From: Deltaproteobacteria bacterium
Lineage (GTDB): Bacteria > Desulfobacterota > Binatia > UBA9968
Direction: 5' to 3'
NCBI GenBank assembly: GCA_016184235.1
Contig: JACPDC010000281.1
Coordinates: 1 to 6,939 of the forward strand
DNA length: 6,939 nucleotides
The notes under the pieces are model-generated. The model ran no database searches, was not told the origin of the DNA, and saw only the letters and a program-made list of their open reading frames with translations. Position numbers and translations under genes: made by a program. Shown here piece after piece: positions 1-5,447 of the stretch (the first letter of the stretch is position 1; every line of letters begins with the position of its first letter).

Positions 1-706
1 GCTCGATCAGCCTCTCCCTTTCCCTGCTCAATTGATTGATCTGGCTTCTCAGATCGCTTAAACCCTTTTCTCCGCCCGTATAGACGGGGAGCGGAACCTC
101 GACCCTGGGGAGGGCCTCCCCCGGCCGAAGCTCCGGCACCAGCCCTGCATCTCTCAATCTCGTGGTGAGATCGTCGGTTCGAGCCTTAATGGCTTGCTCG
201 GTTTCCAGCAGGGTCGGCTCGGGGCCGCTGCTCCCTCTGGTACCGACCGCGTAGCGGTCCCTGGCGGCCTTGATCTGTTCCGTCAACTGCCGGACCCTGT
301 TCTGGTATTCTTTTTCCTGTTTGGCTCTTTCCTCCGCAAGCCGCTCCTCGGGGCTGAGGACTTTCTCCTTCATTTCGGCGGCCTTTTCGCCCGCGGGAGC
401 CTGGCCGGCCTCCTTCTTTGCTTCGGCACTCGGCGCTGCCGGCAGGGTTGGCGCCTTTTCGAGCCCTATAATCGACATGCCCCGGCTCTCAGGCTCCCCC
501 GCCTTGAGAATGGATTGGATTTGATCCCGGGCGATCCCGATCTCCCCCCCCATTCCGGGGAACTTGATCATACCGCCTTCTTCCCGATAGCTCTGGACGG
601 TGATCCGCCTGCCGTTTTTTAAGACCAGGGTGTATTGCGCGTAAAGCGGCTCGGCTATGCAAAGGAGAAAGGCCGCCAATAGCAGCAATCGCTTGGAATC
701 CTTCAT
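1..706 (-). CDS. Exported coiled-coil protein of unknown function (3' end outside window)
   Basis: The reading frame starts with ATG at 706 and stays open to the window edge, giving 235 visible residues. I do not recognise a named family. Residues 1-23 form a signal peptide: a basic start (MKDSKR), a leucine-rich core, and a likely cut after LYA23. Residues 24-67 (YTLVLKNGRRITVQSY, then a GMGGEIGI stretch) look like a small beta-barrel or SH3-like domain, read only from alternating hydrophobic residues. Residues 80-110 are an Ala/Pro/Lys/Glu linker. Residues 117-150 and 215-235 are charged heptad-like segments, probably coiled coil, separated by a Pro-rich break near 190-210. The product should be periplasmic. 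The gene diverges from the VWA gene. A weak AGG lies only 3 nt before the ATG, so the Shine-Dalgarno is poor. An 8-G run sits in the coding strand (544-551). Frame, start and export are well supported; function is unknown. Confidence 0.8.
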   Translation of the reverse strand, partial: MKDSKRLLLLAAFLLCIAEPLYAQYTLVLKNGRRITVQSYREEGGMIKFPGMGGEIGIARDQIQSILKAGEPESRGMSIIGLEKAPTLPAAPSAEAKKEAGQAPAGEKAAEMKEKVLSPEERLAEERAKQEKEYQNRVRQLTEQIKAARDRYAVGTRGSSGPEPTLLETEQAIKARTDDLTTRLRDAGLVPELRPGEALPRVEVPLPVYTGGEKGLSDLRSQINQLSRERERLIE

Positions 707-713
707 ACGCCTA

Positions 714-743
714 ATAATACCACTGGACATTTCACCGATGCAA
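714..743 (-). promoter_or_regulatory. Candidate sigma70 promoter for the leftward coiled-coil gene
   Basis: On the minus strand, TTGCAT (743-738) is followed after 18 bp by TATTAT (719-714). The -10 matches TATAAT at five of six positions and the -35 matches TTGACA at three of six. A start about 7 nt downstream would fall at or next to the ATG at 706, implying a very short or absent leader. That would fit the lack of a good Shine-Dalgarno. Read by eye only. Confidence 0.3.
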
Positions 744-758
744 ATAGCCTCTGCCGCG

Positions 759-788
759 TTTACAGCGTAGGGGGAATAATGTTATTTA
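759..788 (+). promoter_or_regulatory. Candidate promoter for the VWA gene
   Basis: TTTACA (759-764, five of six to the -35 consensus) is followed after 18 bp by TATTTA (783-788, weak -10). Transcription would begin near 796 and leave a short leader before ATG 814. This reading competes with the 12-codon leader ORF at 779-817, which would then not be transcribed from this promoter. A short inverted repeat, AATAA-TG-TTATT (775-786), lies between the two boxes and could be a small operator, but its arms are only 5 nt. Confidence 0.2.
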
Positions 789-817
789 AAGCTTGTCCCG
801 TGGTTCTTTTTTTATGA
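779..817 (+). CDS. Possible 12-residue leader peptide overlapping the VWA start
   Basis: ATG at 779 opens a 12-codon frame (MLFKACPVVLFL) whose TGA (815-817) overlaps the ATG of the VWA gene (814-816) as ATGA. It is preceded by AGGGGGA (769-775), the only good purine-rich ribosome-binding sequence in this region, though the spacing to the ATG is only 3 nt. The VWA ATG itself has no Shine-Dalgarno, since a T-rich stretch precedes it. Translation of this short frame followed by re-initiation would explain how the VWA gene is translated. No attenuation hairpin is evident. It could equally be chance. Confidence 0.25.
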   Translation: MLFKACPVVLFL

Positions 818-2085
818 GTCGCGCCCTCATGCGCCGTCTGCTCAGCTCGCTTTCCCTTGCAGGGATTCTTTTATTCCCCTGTGAATCCAGGGCGTTAGAG
901 CCCAGCGTCCAAATCCATTCCCCGAAAGACGGCTCCCGCATCGTGCAGGATCAAAACAGCGTCCTGGTGAGCGGGAAGGTCTCCACCCAGGGGGCGCGCA
1001 CTCCCAATGCCGATATCTTTTTTGTCATTGACGTGTCCGGAAGCACGGCCCATTACGCCGGCGTGGATCTGGGTGATGTTGCCGACTTACCGGCTGCCGG
1101 GACTGCGCCAAAGTGGGGCAGACCGCAGATCGGAATCTTTGGCGGGGGATTCGGCATGAGCGGCCCGCCGATAAGGAGCTTGAGAAACTCGATCCTGGCT
1201 GCCGAGATCGGCGCCACTCGCCGGCTCCTCTCCCAACTCAACCCTGAGACAACGCGCGTCGGCTTGATTACGTTCGGTGAAGACGCCAGGGTGCTCCAAC
1301 CCCTCACCCATGATTTTGAACGGGTACGACAGGGGCTGGACGATATCTTTATGGTCGGCCCCTTCGGCGGGACCAATATGGTGGCGGGGATTCGCCTGGC
1401 CATCAAAGAGCTGGCAGGCTTGGGGCTGAGCGCCCGCAGGGACGACGCCGTCAGAGTGCAATTCCTGTTGACCGACGGCTTTCCTACGCTGCCGATCGGC
1501 GGGGGTAAAAGGGTGACGCAGGAGGATACCAGTTTGTCCGTGAACGCCGCCCGCATATCCGGAAAGGCGGGAATCAAGATCCATGTCTTTGCTCTGGGGG
1601 AAGAGGCCCTCTCCTATCCCGCCGCTGCGGTCGGGATCGCGCGCGACAGCGGCGGGATTTTTACCCCGGTCGTCAGGCCGGCGGATATCCTGAGCGTCTT
1701 GGAGAACGTCTCCGTAGTGGGCGTCGACTACGTCGAGGTGGTCAACGCGACGACCGGGCAGAAGGCCTCCCAGCTGCGCCTGGCCGCCGACGGTTTTTTC
1801 TCCGCTGCCGTTCCCATGGCCGAAGGGCTCAACCGGATCCAGCTCTTGGCCCGAGCGAGTGACGGGAGAACGGCGCGGGATTCGATATCGATCTATTACC
1901 AGCGCGGGGAGCAGCGCTCTCTCGATCTGGAGGTGTTTCTGGAAAGAGAAAAGAGTCTCAAGCTGGAAGTCGAGCGGCTGGGCAAGGGCCGCGAGGAGAT
2001 CCAGGGAGAGATCGAGCGCAGCCGGGAAGATGGCTTGAGGCGCTCGCAGGAGCCGCCCCCTAAGAGCGGCGGCCCGCCGCGGTAG
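814..2085 (+). CDS. Exported von Willebrand factor A domain protein with Ig-like flanks and C-terminal coiled coil
   Basis: The protein is 423 residues from ATG 814; a TTG at 793 would add seven residues without an obvious ribosome-binding site, and ATG 829 is also possible. Residues 1-27 are a signal peptide (basic MRR, hydrophobic core, likely cut after SRA27). Residues 30-60 (VQIHSPKDGSRI...LVSGKV) and 304-362 (VEVVNATTG...ISIYY) read as the halves of bacterial Ig-like beta-sandwiches. Between them, about 66-300, is a VWA domain with a complete metal-ion-dependent adhesion site: DVSGS (D73, S75, S77), T187 in GGTNM, and D221 in LLTDG. VWA domains of this type bind a divalent metal and mediate protein-protein adhesion. 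A Gly-rich insertion of roughly 40 residues (80-122) sits between the DxSxS strand and the first helix. Residues 370-410 are charged and probably coiled coil, ending in a Pro/Gly-rich tail. It acts in the periplasm or outside the cell; its ligand is unknown. It converges on the exbD-like gene, with 31 bp between stops. Confidence 0.9.
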   Translation: MSRALMRRLLSSLSLAGILLFPCESRALEPSVQIHSPKDGSRIVQDQNSVLVSGKVSTQGARTPNADIFFVIDVSGSTAHYAGVDLGDVADLPAAGTAPKWGRPQIGIFGGGFGMSGPPIRSLRNSILAAEIGATRRLLSQLNPETTRVGLITFGEDARVLQPLTHDFERVRQGLDDIFMVGPFGGTNMVAGIRLAIKELAGLGLSARRDDAVRVQFLLTDGFPTLPIGGGKRVTQEDTSLSVNAARISGKAGIKIHVFALGEEALSYPAAAVGIARDSGGIFTPVVRPADILSVLENVSVVGVDYVEVVNATTGQKASQLRLAADGFFSAAVPMAEGLNRIQLLARASDGRTARDSISIYYQRGEQRSLDLEVFLEREKSLKLEVERLGKGREEIQGEIERSREDGLRRSQEPPPKSGGPPR

Positions 2086-2105
2086 CTTCCTCAGACGGCT
2101 GCCGG

Positions 2106-2131
2106 GCGCTGACCTCTCAGCGCGCGGTTTT
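2106..2131 (+). terminator. Weak hairpin between the convergent VWA and exbD-like genes
   Basis: A perfect 7-bp inverted repeat, GCGCTGA (2106-2112) and TCAGCGC (2117-2123) with a CCTC loop, lies just past the VWA stop. On the plus strand it is followed by GCGG and a run of four T (2128-2131), so it could be a weak intrinsic terminator for the VWA gene. The right arm overlaps the TGA stop of the exbD-like gene. In the minus direction no T-run follows, so leftward termination is less likely. Confidence 0.35.
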
Positions 2132-2539
2132 CTCGGATTCCGCGGCGATTGCGATTTCTGACGCCCCCGCCTTCTTGACGATAGAGAGCACCTTCACCGC
2201 CTGCCCCAGCAGCACATCCCGGTCGCCGCGCAAGATCACAACCTTGTCGGGGCTCGTGTCCAGGACCTCGCGCAAGGAGTTTTCCAGGCTGGCCTCGGTC
2301 ACTTTTTTTTGATTGACGTAGATCTCACGGCTGGGAGTGATCGTTACCGTGATTCCTCTGGGTTCGGATTGGGTCTTTACCGCGGAGGGAAGATTCACCC
2401 GGCCGCCGGACTCCACGATCGCCGAACTCGTGATCATAAAGATGATCAGCAGGACGAGAAAGATATCGGTCAGGGGCGTTATGTTGATCTCCGCCACGAT
2501 GTCGGAGTTATCCTCGCGCGCGAGCGGCGTGATCGCCAT
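2117..2539 (-). CDS. ExbD/TolR-family proton-channel subunit
   Basis: This 140-residue protein is the usual length for ExbD/TolR. It has a short cytoplasmic N-terminus, the family signature EINITPLTDIFLVLL (residues 17-31) running into a single transmembrane helix (about 24-42), and a periplasmic domain (about 45-133). D25 in the LTD motif aligns with the essential proton-carrying aspartate of E. coli ExbD (D25) and TolR (D23). With the ExbB-like protein encoded just upstream it should form the inner-membrane motor that uses the proton gradient to move an energy-transducer arm. The start is firm: ATG at 2539 is preceded by AAGGAGGAG, immediately after the TAA of the exbB-like gene (9-nt gap). 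It is the last gene of the five-gene cluster. Sequence alone does not separate ExbD from TolR. The nearby TonB-like protein favours an Exb-type reading, but no TonB-dependent receptor is in view. Confidence 0.95.
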   Translation of the reverse strand: MAITPLAREDNSDIVAEINITPLTDIFLVLLIIFMITSSAIVESGGRVNLPSAVKTQSEPRGITVTITPSREIYVNQKKVTEASLENSLREVLDTSPDKVVILRGDRDVLLGQAVKVLSIVKKAGASEIAIAAESEKTAR

Positions 2540-2548
2540 GGCTCCTCC

Positions 2549-3172
2549 TTACTGGCCGAGCTTCTGCAGGATCTTCCCGACCTGGATGCGGAAGAGCCCG
2601 TTCAGATTGCCGATGCGGGTTTGAAAGTAGTTGTAGAAGATCAGGGCTATGATGGCGACGCCCAGCCCCAGGGCCGTGGCGACGAGCGCCTCGGAGATCC
2701 CCGCCGCGACCACCGTAAAGCCCCCGGTCCCGACGATGGCCATGCTCTCGAAGGATTTGATGATCCCTATGACGGTTCCCAGCAAACCGATGAAAGGGGC
2801 GCTGCTCGCCACGGTCCCCAGGATCCAGAGGTGCTTGCGCATCGTTTGCGTCTCCTCGAACATCGCCTCGGCCGCCAGCGCGCTGGCGGTCTCGAAGTTT
2901 TCTCCGCCGAATCTGGAGATGACGTGCATGAATATCCGCGCCGCGGGGCACTGGGCATTCTGCCGGCACATCGCCAAGGCCAGATCTTTCTGCCCCTTGC
3001 CGATGGGGTCCATGATCGACTCGCTGAGTCTCAGAGTCACCGTGCCGATGTTTCGGAGAGACCATAGCCGTTCGAGCACCACCGCGACGCTGATCACGGA
3101 CATGACGATGAGCGGGTAGGTGGCGATGGCGCCTTTGTGGATGATCTCAAGGAGGTTCAAGCCTTGCTGCAT
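2549..3172 (-). CDS. ExbB/TolQ-family (MotA/TolQ/ExbB) proton-channel protein
   Basis: This 207-residue inner-membrane protein is somewhat shorter than E. coli ExbB (244) or TolQ (230). Three membrane segments are visible: about 16-36, 116-138 and 155-182, with a charged cytoplasmic loop (40-110) between the first and second. The core motifs GLLGTVIGIIKSF and ISEALVATALGLGVA are present. T133, E161 and T166 align by motif and by spacing with E. coli ExbB T148, E176 and T181, the channel-lining residues, so the protein should be functional. It forms the oligomeric pore that houses the ExbD-like helix. ATG 3172 is preceded by AAGGAT about 9 nt upstream. A 95-bp AT-rich gap separates it from the TonB-like gene and may contain an internal promoter. 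A CRQNAQC pair (C69, C75) sits in the cytoplasmic loop. TolQ versus ExbB cannot be decided from sequence alone. Confidence 0.95.
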   Translation of the reverse strand: MQQGLNLLEIIHKGAIATYPLIVMSVISVAVVLERLWSLRNIGTVTLRLSESIMDPIGKGQKDLALAMCRQNAQCPAARIFMHVISRFGGENFETASALAAEAMFEETQTMRKHLWILGTVASSAPFIGLLGTVIGIIKSFESMAIVGTGGFTVVAAGISEALVATALGLGVAIIALIFYNYFQTRIGNLNGLFRIQVGKILQKLGQ

Positions 3173-3210
3173 AGGGGGATATCCTTTCGCATTTTTAGCG
3201 AGATTACCTG

Positions 3211-3240
3211 ATGATAATATTTAATCAACAGCAGCTCCAA
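3211..3240 (-). promoter_or_regulatory. Candidate internal promoter ahead of the exbB-exbD pair
   Basis: In the 95-bp gap between the TonB-like and exbB-like genes the composition turns AT-rich. On the minus strand, TTGGAG (3240-3235, three of six to the -35 consensus) is followed after 18 bp by TATCAT (3216-3211, five of six to TATAAT). The predicted start near 3204 gives a leader of about 30 nt that keeps the exbB ribosome-binding site. It could supply extra channel protein independently of the upstream repeat proteins. Read by eye. Confidence 0.3.
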
Positions 3241-3267
3241 CAGGCTGATCGAAAACGGCCTGGGACT

Positions 3268-4284
3268 CTATCCCCGGAGGCGGATGTCCACGGTGAAGCG
3301 AATGATGAGGGATTCGCCCGCCAGGTCGCGCAGGCTTTCCGGTATGGGGGGAAATGGGGAGGCCTTTTTCATCGCCTCGAGGGCGCTGCCGTTGATTCTC
3401 GGGTCGGTGGAGTCCAGGACCTCCACCTGGCTGAGCTTGCCGGCCTTATCCAGGGTGAAGCGGACGCTGACTTTCTGCACTCCGGTCACGCCGTCGGGAT
3501 ACTTCCAGACCGAGAAAACCCGTTTTTCTATCAGCTTGAGGTACTGGTTGTAGTCCGCGCTCAATGCCCCCTTCAGCCCTGAGGAGCTGCCACCGCCGCT
3601 GCCGCTGCCTGTTCCGCCTCCCCGGATCCCGCTTCCTTCTCTTATCCCTCCTGGCACGCCATAGGGCCCCGTGCCGGTGCCTGTTCCCTTCAGGGCCCCG
3701 GGAATCTGAGCGCCCTCGTTCAGCGCGCGTATTCCCTCTCCATCGCCTTTGCCTTTAAGCGCGGCTAGGCTTCTCTGATTCAGGTTCTGGTTGGCGGCCG
3801 GTGCCGGGCCCGTCACGCTATCCTTGGTCGGGAGCCGGACCAACGAGTCCGGCGCGCTCTCTTTTACAGCGAAAGGCCGCGGGCGCCCCAAATCGGCCAG
3901 GAGCTTGGGGCGGGGAAGCGCGGGGGCGCTGTCGGCAGCCGCCGGCACGGACTCCTTACTTGGAGTTAAGTTTTCCACTGAGCCGGAGTCGAGCTTTCCC
4001 GATTGCTGCCGGGCGATTTCCGGAAAGCCGAGCCTTGGCAGCGCGCGCGGGCCCCCCGGGCCACGATCCGGGCCTATGCTCTTGTCCGGGGATCTTCCTT
4101 GGCCCAGCTCTATGAGCTTGACGGGAATCGACTTAATGCTTTCATCCGGGTTTACGGCGAGGACGAGCGCGCCGAAGAGATAAAAGATCGCCACGTGCAG
4201 GGCCAGGGAGAGAGGCAAAAAGGGCTTTCTGACCAGCGAATAGAGCGCCAGCTCCGCCCAACCCTCTGTCGCTTCTTGAGCCAT
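3268..4284 (-). CDS. TonB/TolA-like energy transducer with Gly-rich linker
   Basis: From ATG 4284 the protein is 338 residues. One N-terminal transmembrane helix (about 22-43) contains S26-LAL-H30, the SxxxH motif by which TonB and TolA couple to their ExbB/ExbD or TolQ/TolR motor. A long low-complexity periplasmic region follows, rich in Pro, Ser, Ala and Lys (45-200), then a Gly-rich stretch (about 200-243: GTGTGTG, GGGTGSGSGGG). The C-terminal 90 residues form a TonB_C-type domain with VWKYPDG, VSVRFTLDKAGKL, VEVLDSTDPRINGSALEAM and FPPIPESL. It should span the periplasm and carry force to an outer-membrane or periplasmic partner. The frame extends upstream to 4419, but that overlaps the preceding gene and has no membrane logic. 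ATG 4284 lies 2 nt after the preceding TAA, with GGAAG upstream, so coupled translation is likely. The Gly-rich linker replaces the Glu-Pro/Lys-Pro rod of classical TonB. TonB versus TolA role is unresolved. Confidence 0.9.
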   Translation of the reverse strand: MAQEATEGWAELALYSLVRKPFLPLSLALHVAIFYLFGALVLAVNPDESIKSIPVKLIELGQGRSPDKSIGPDRGPGGPRALPRLGFPEIARQQSGKLDSGSVENLTPSKESVPAAADSAPALPRPKLLADLGRPRPFAVKESAPDSLVRLPTKDSVTGPAPAANQNLNQRSLAALKGKGDGEGIRALNEGAQIPGALKGTGTGTGPYGVPGGIREGSGIRGGGTGSGSGGGSSSGLKGALSADYNQYLKLIEKRVFSVWKYPDGVTGVQKVSVRFTLDKAGKLSQVEVLDSTDPRINGSALEAMKKASPFPPIPESLRDLAGESLIIRFTVDIRLRG

Positions 4285-4286
4285 TC

Positions 4287-5447
4287 TTAGCTTCCAGGGT
4301 GGCGTGGCGTTTCGGGCTCCAGACGCAAGGCCGGGATCTCGTCCTGTTTGGAGAGGATCTCCAGCCCTGCGGCGCTCACATCCCGCCGCACCAGTCGGCC
4401 CGACTCGTAGTGGGACCACAAGTCCGCGGCGCCGTCTCCGTTCAGGTCTCTTTCTTCTTTCGCAACCAACTCTCCTTCCCCGGTGGTATCGTAGTAGGTC
4501 CAGAGATCCATTTTTCCGTCCCGGTCGAGATCCTTCTCCACTCTCGCCAGGCGGCCATTCTGGTAATAGGCGCGAAAGCTCGTCTGGCCGTCGCCGTTCT
4601 CATCGCGCTCTTCGCGAACGATCTTTTCCCGGTCATAGAGATAAACAGTATCGGGGCTGCCGCGCTTGCGGCTATCCACCTCGCGCCGCACCAGACTTCC
4701 GTTGTTGAAATAGCTCCAGGTGTCGACCATGCCGTCTCCGTCCGTATCCTCCTCCTGGCGGACGATCTCTCCGGGGCGGAGCGGATTATGATAGATCCAG
4801 AGATCCGGTATCCCGTCTCCGTTGATATCCCTGACCTCGATGTTCTTAAAGGGGCTGGCCGGCTGCGCGGGCGGAAGCTCCCTTTTGCTCAGGGATGCGA
4901 GCGCGGCCGGCTCTGCTTTCTTGTCGTCGGCCCTGGGCTCGGTTTCTTTCTCCTGCGCCGCCTTTTGGGCGACCTGGATCGCCCCGGTTGTCTGCCGCGG
5001 GGGATCCGCTGTCTTTCCCAGTTGGGCTTCCAGCTCCCTTTGGCGCTCTATCTCACGCTCGATCTGCGCCTCCAGCTCCTTGTCCTTGGCCTGTTCTGTC
5101 TGAATCTGGGCGTTGAGCTGGGCGTAGTGGGAGTCGGCGGTGGCGAGCCCATAGAAGACCCCGAGGACCAAACCTGCCGCAGCGCCGTAGGGGCCGGCGA
5201 TAGAGCCTCCCATTGCCACCCCGTCCATCATTCTCTCCCAGACGTATTGGCTGTGCGGGGAGGTGCTTGCCTGGGGCTGGGGGGGGGCTGAGGGTGGGGA
5301 TGGGCTGGCCGGAGGGGCTGCCGCTGGCGCAACCGCGCCGGTTGGCGGATAAGGGGAGCTCCCCGGAGGGTATTGTAAGGGCACCGGGTCGCAAGCCGCC
5401 TGGAGGAGGAAAAGAAGCAGTGCTGGCCTCAGTATAGTTGCGCTCAA
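4287..5447 (-). CDS. Probable lipoprotein with glycine zipper, coiled coil and six Ca-loop/MORN-like repeats
   Basis: The protein is 386 residues from TTG 5447. Residues 1-18 are a hydrophobic signal ending in LLQAAC19-D, resembling a lipobox, although Q at -3 is not standard, so acylation is probable rather than certain. If acylated, Asp at +2 is the inner-membrane retention signal in E. coli. Next come a Pro/Ala/Ser-rich linker (22-65), a glycine zipper with membrane-inserting character (75-103: DGVAMGG, AGPYGAAAG, GVFYGLA), a charged coiled coil (106-145), a linker, then six repeats (201-357). Their loops start at D207, D234, D258, D282, D306 and D334; D258 (DSRKRGSPD) and D282 (last Asp replaced by Ser) are degenerate. 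The same repeat builds the whole upstream protein, implying a shared structure or partner. The TTG start overlaps the upstream TGA as TTGA, with AGAGG about 10 nt before it. A 9-C run lies in the Pro-rich part. Function unknown; the envelope location is inferred. Confidence 0.85.
   Translation of the reverse strand: MSATILRPALLLFLLQAACDPVPLQYPPGSSPYPPTGAVAPAAAPPASPSPPSAPPQPQASTSPHSQYVWERMMDGVAMGGSIAGPYGAAAGLVLGVFYGLATADSHYAQLNAQIQTEQAKDKELEAQIEREIERQRELEAQLGKTADPPRQTTGAIQVAQKAAQEKETEPRADDKKAEPAALASLSKRELPPAQPASPFKNIEVRDINGDGIPDLWIYHNPLRPGEIVRQEEDTDGDGMVDTWSYFNNGSLVRREVDSRKRGSPDTVYLYDREKIVREERDENGDGQTSFRAYYQNGRLARVEKDLDRDGKMDLWTYYDTTGEGELVAKEERDLNGDGAADLWSHYESGRLVRRDVSAAGLEILSKQDEIPALRLEPETPRHPGS
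4377..4847 (-). repeat. Six protein-coding repeats of about 24-28 residues in the lipoprotein
   Basis: The C-terminal part of the lipoprotein consists of units of the form (R)xExDxNGDGxxDxWxYYxxGxLV. Loop spacing is 27, 24, 24, 24 and 28 residues; the longer intervals contain small insertions (HNPLRPGE, DTTGEGE) in the hairpin half. Similarity is clear at the protein level, but nucleotide copies are diverged, so this is an old internal duplication rather than a recent tandem expansion. Confidence 0.8.
5279..5287. repeat. Nine-base G/C homopolymer in the lipoprotein coding region
   Basis: Nine consecutive G on the plus strand are nine C in the coding strand, encoding the Ala-Pro-Pro part of the Pro-rich linker near residues 54-56. 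A one-base slip here would frameshift the lipoprotein before its glycine zipper and repeats. Whether the tract varies cannot be told from one sequence; it may be no more than Pro codon use in GC-rich DNA. Confidence 0.5.

Noticed and set aside
2309..3067. Plus-strand open frame across the exbB and exbD-like genes (252 residues)
   Set aside because: Its translation is rich in Arg, Asp, Gly and His, typical of a shadow, and it crosses two clearly recognised minus-strand genes.
3241..3262. Inverted repeat CAGGC/GCCTG just after the TonB-like stop, as a terminator
   Set aside because: The stem is only 5-6 bp with a 10-nt loop and no T-run in the minus direction, too weak for an intrinsic terminator.
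4285..4419. 45-residue N-terminal extension of the TonB-like protein
   Set aside because: It lies within the upstream lipoprotein gene, is Arg/Gly/Pro-rich, and would put 45 residues before the normal cytoplasmic start. ATG 4284 gives standard TonB topology and sits 2 nt after the upstream stop.
4299..5291. Plus-strand open frame opposite the lipoprotein (330 residues)
   Set aside because: It is a shadow frame produced by GC-rich codon use and the repeats. It shows no domain and overlaps a well-supported gene entirely.
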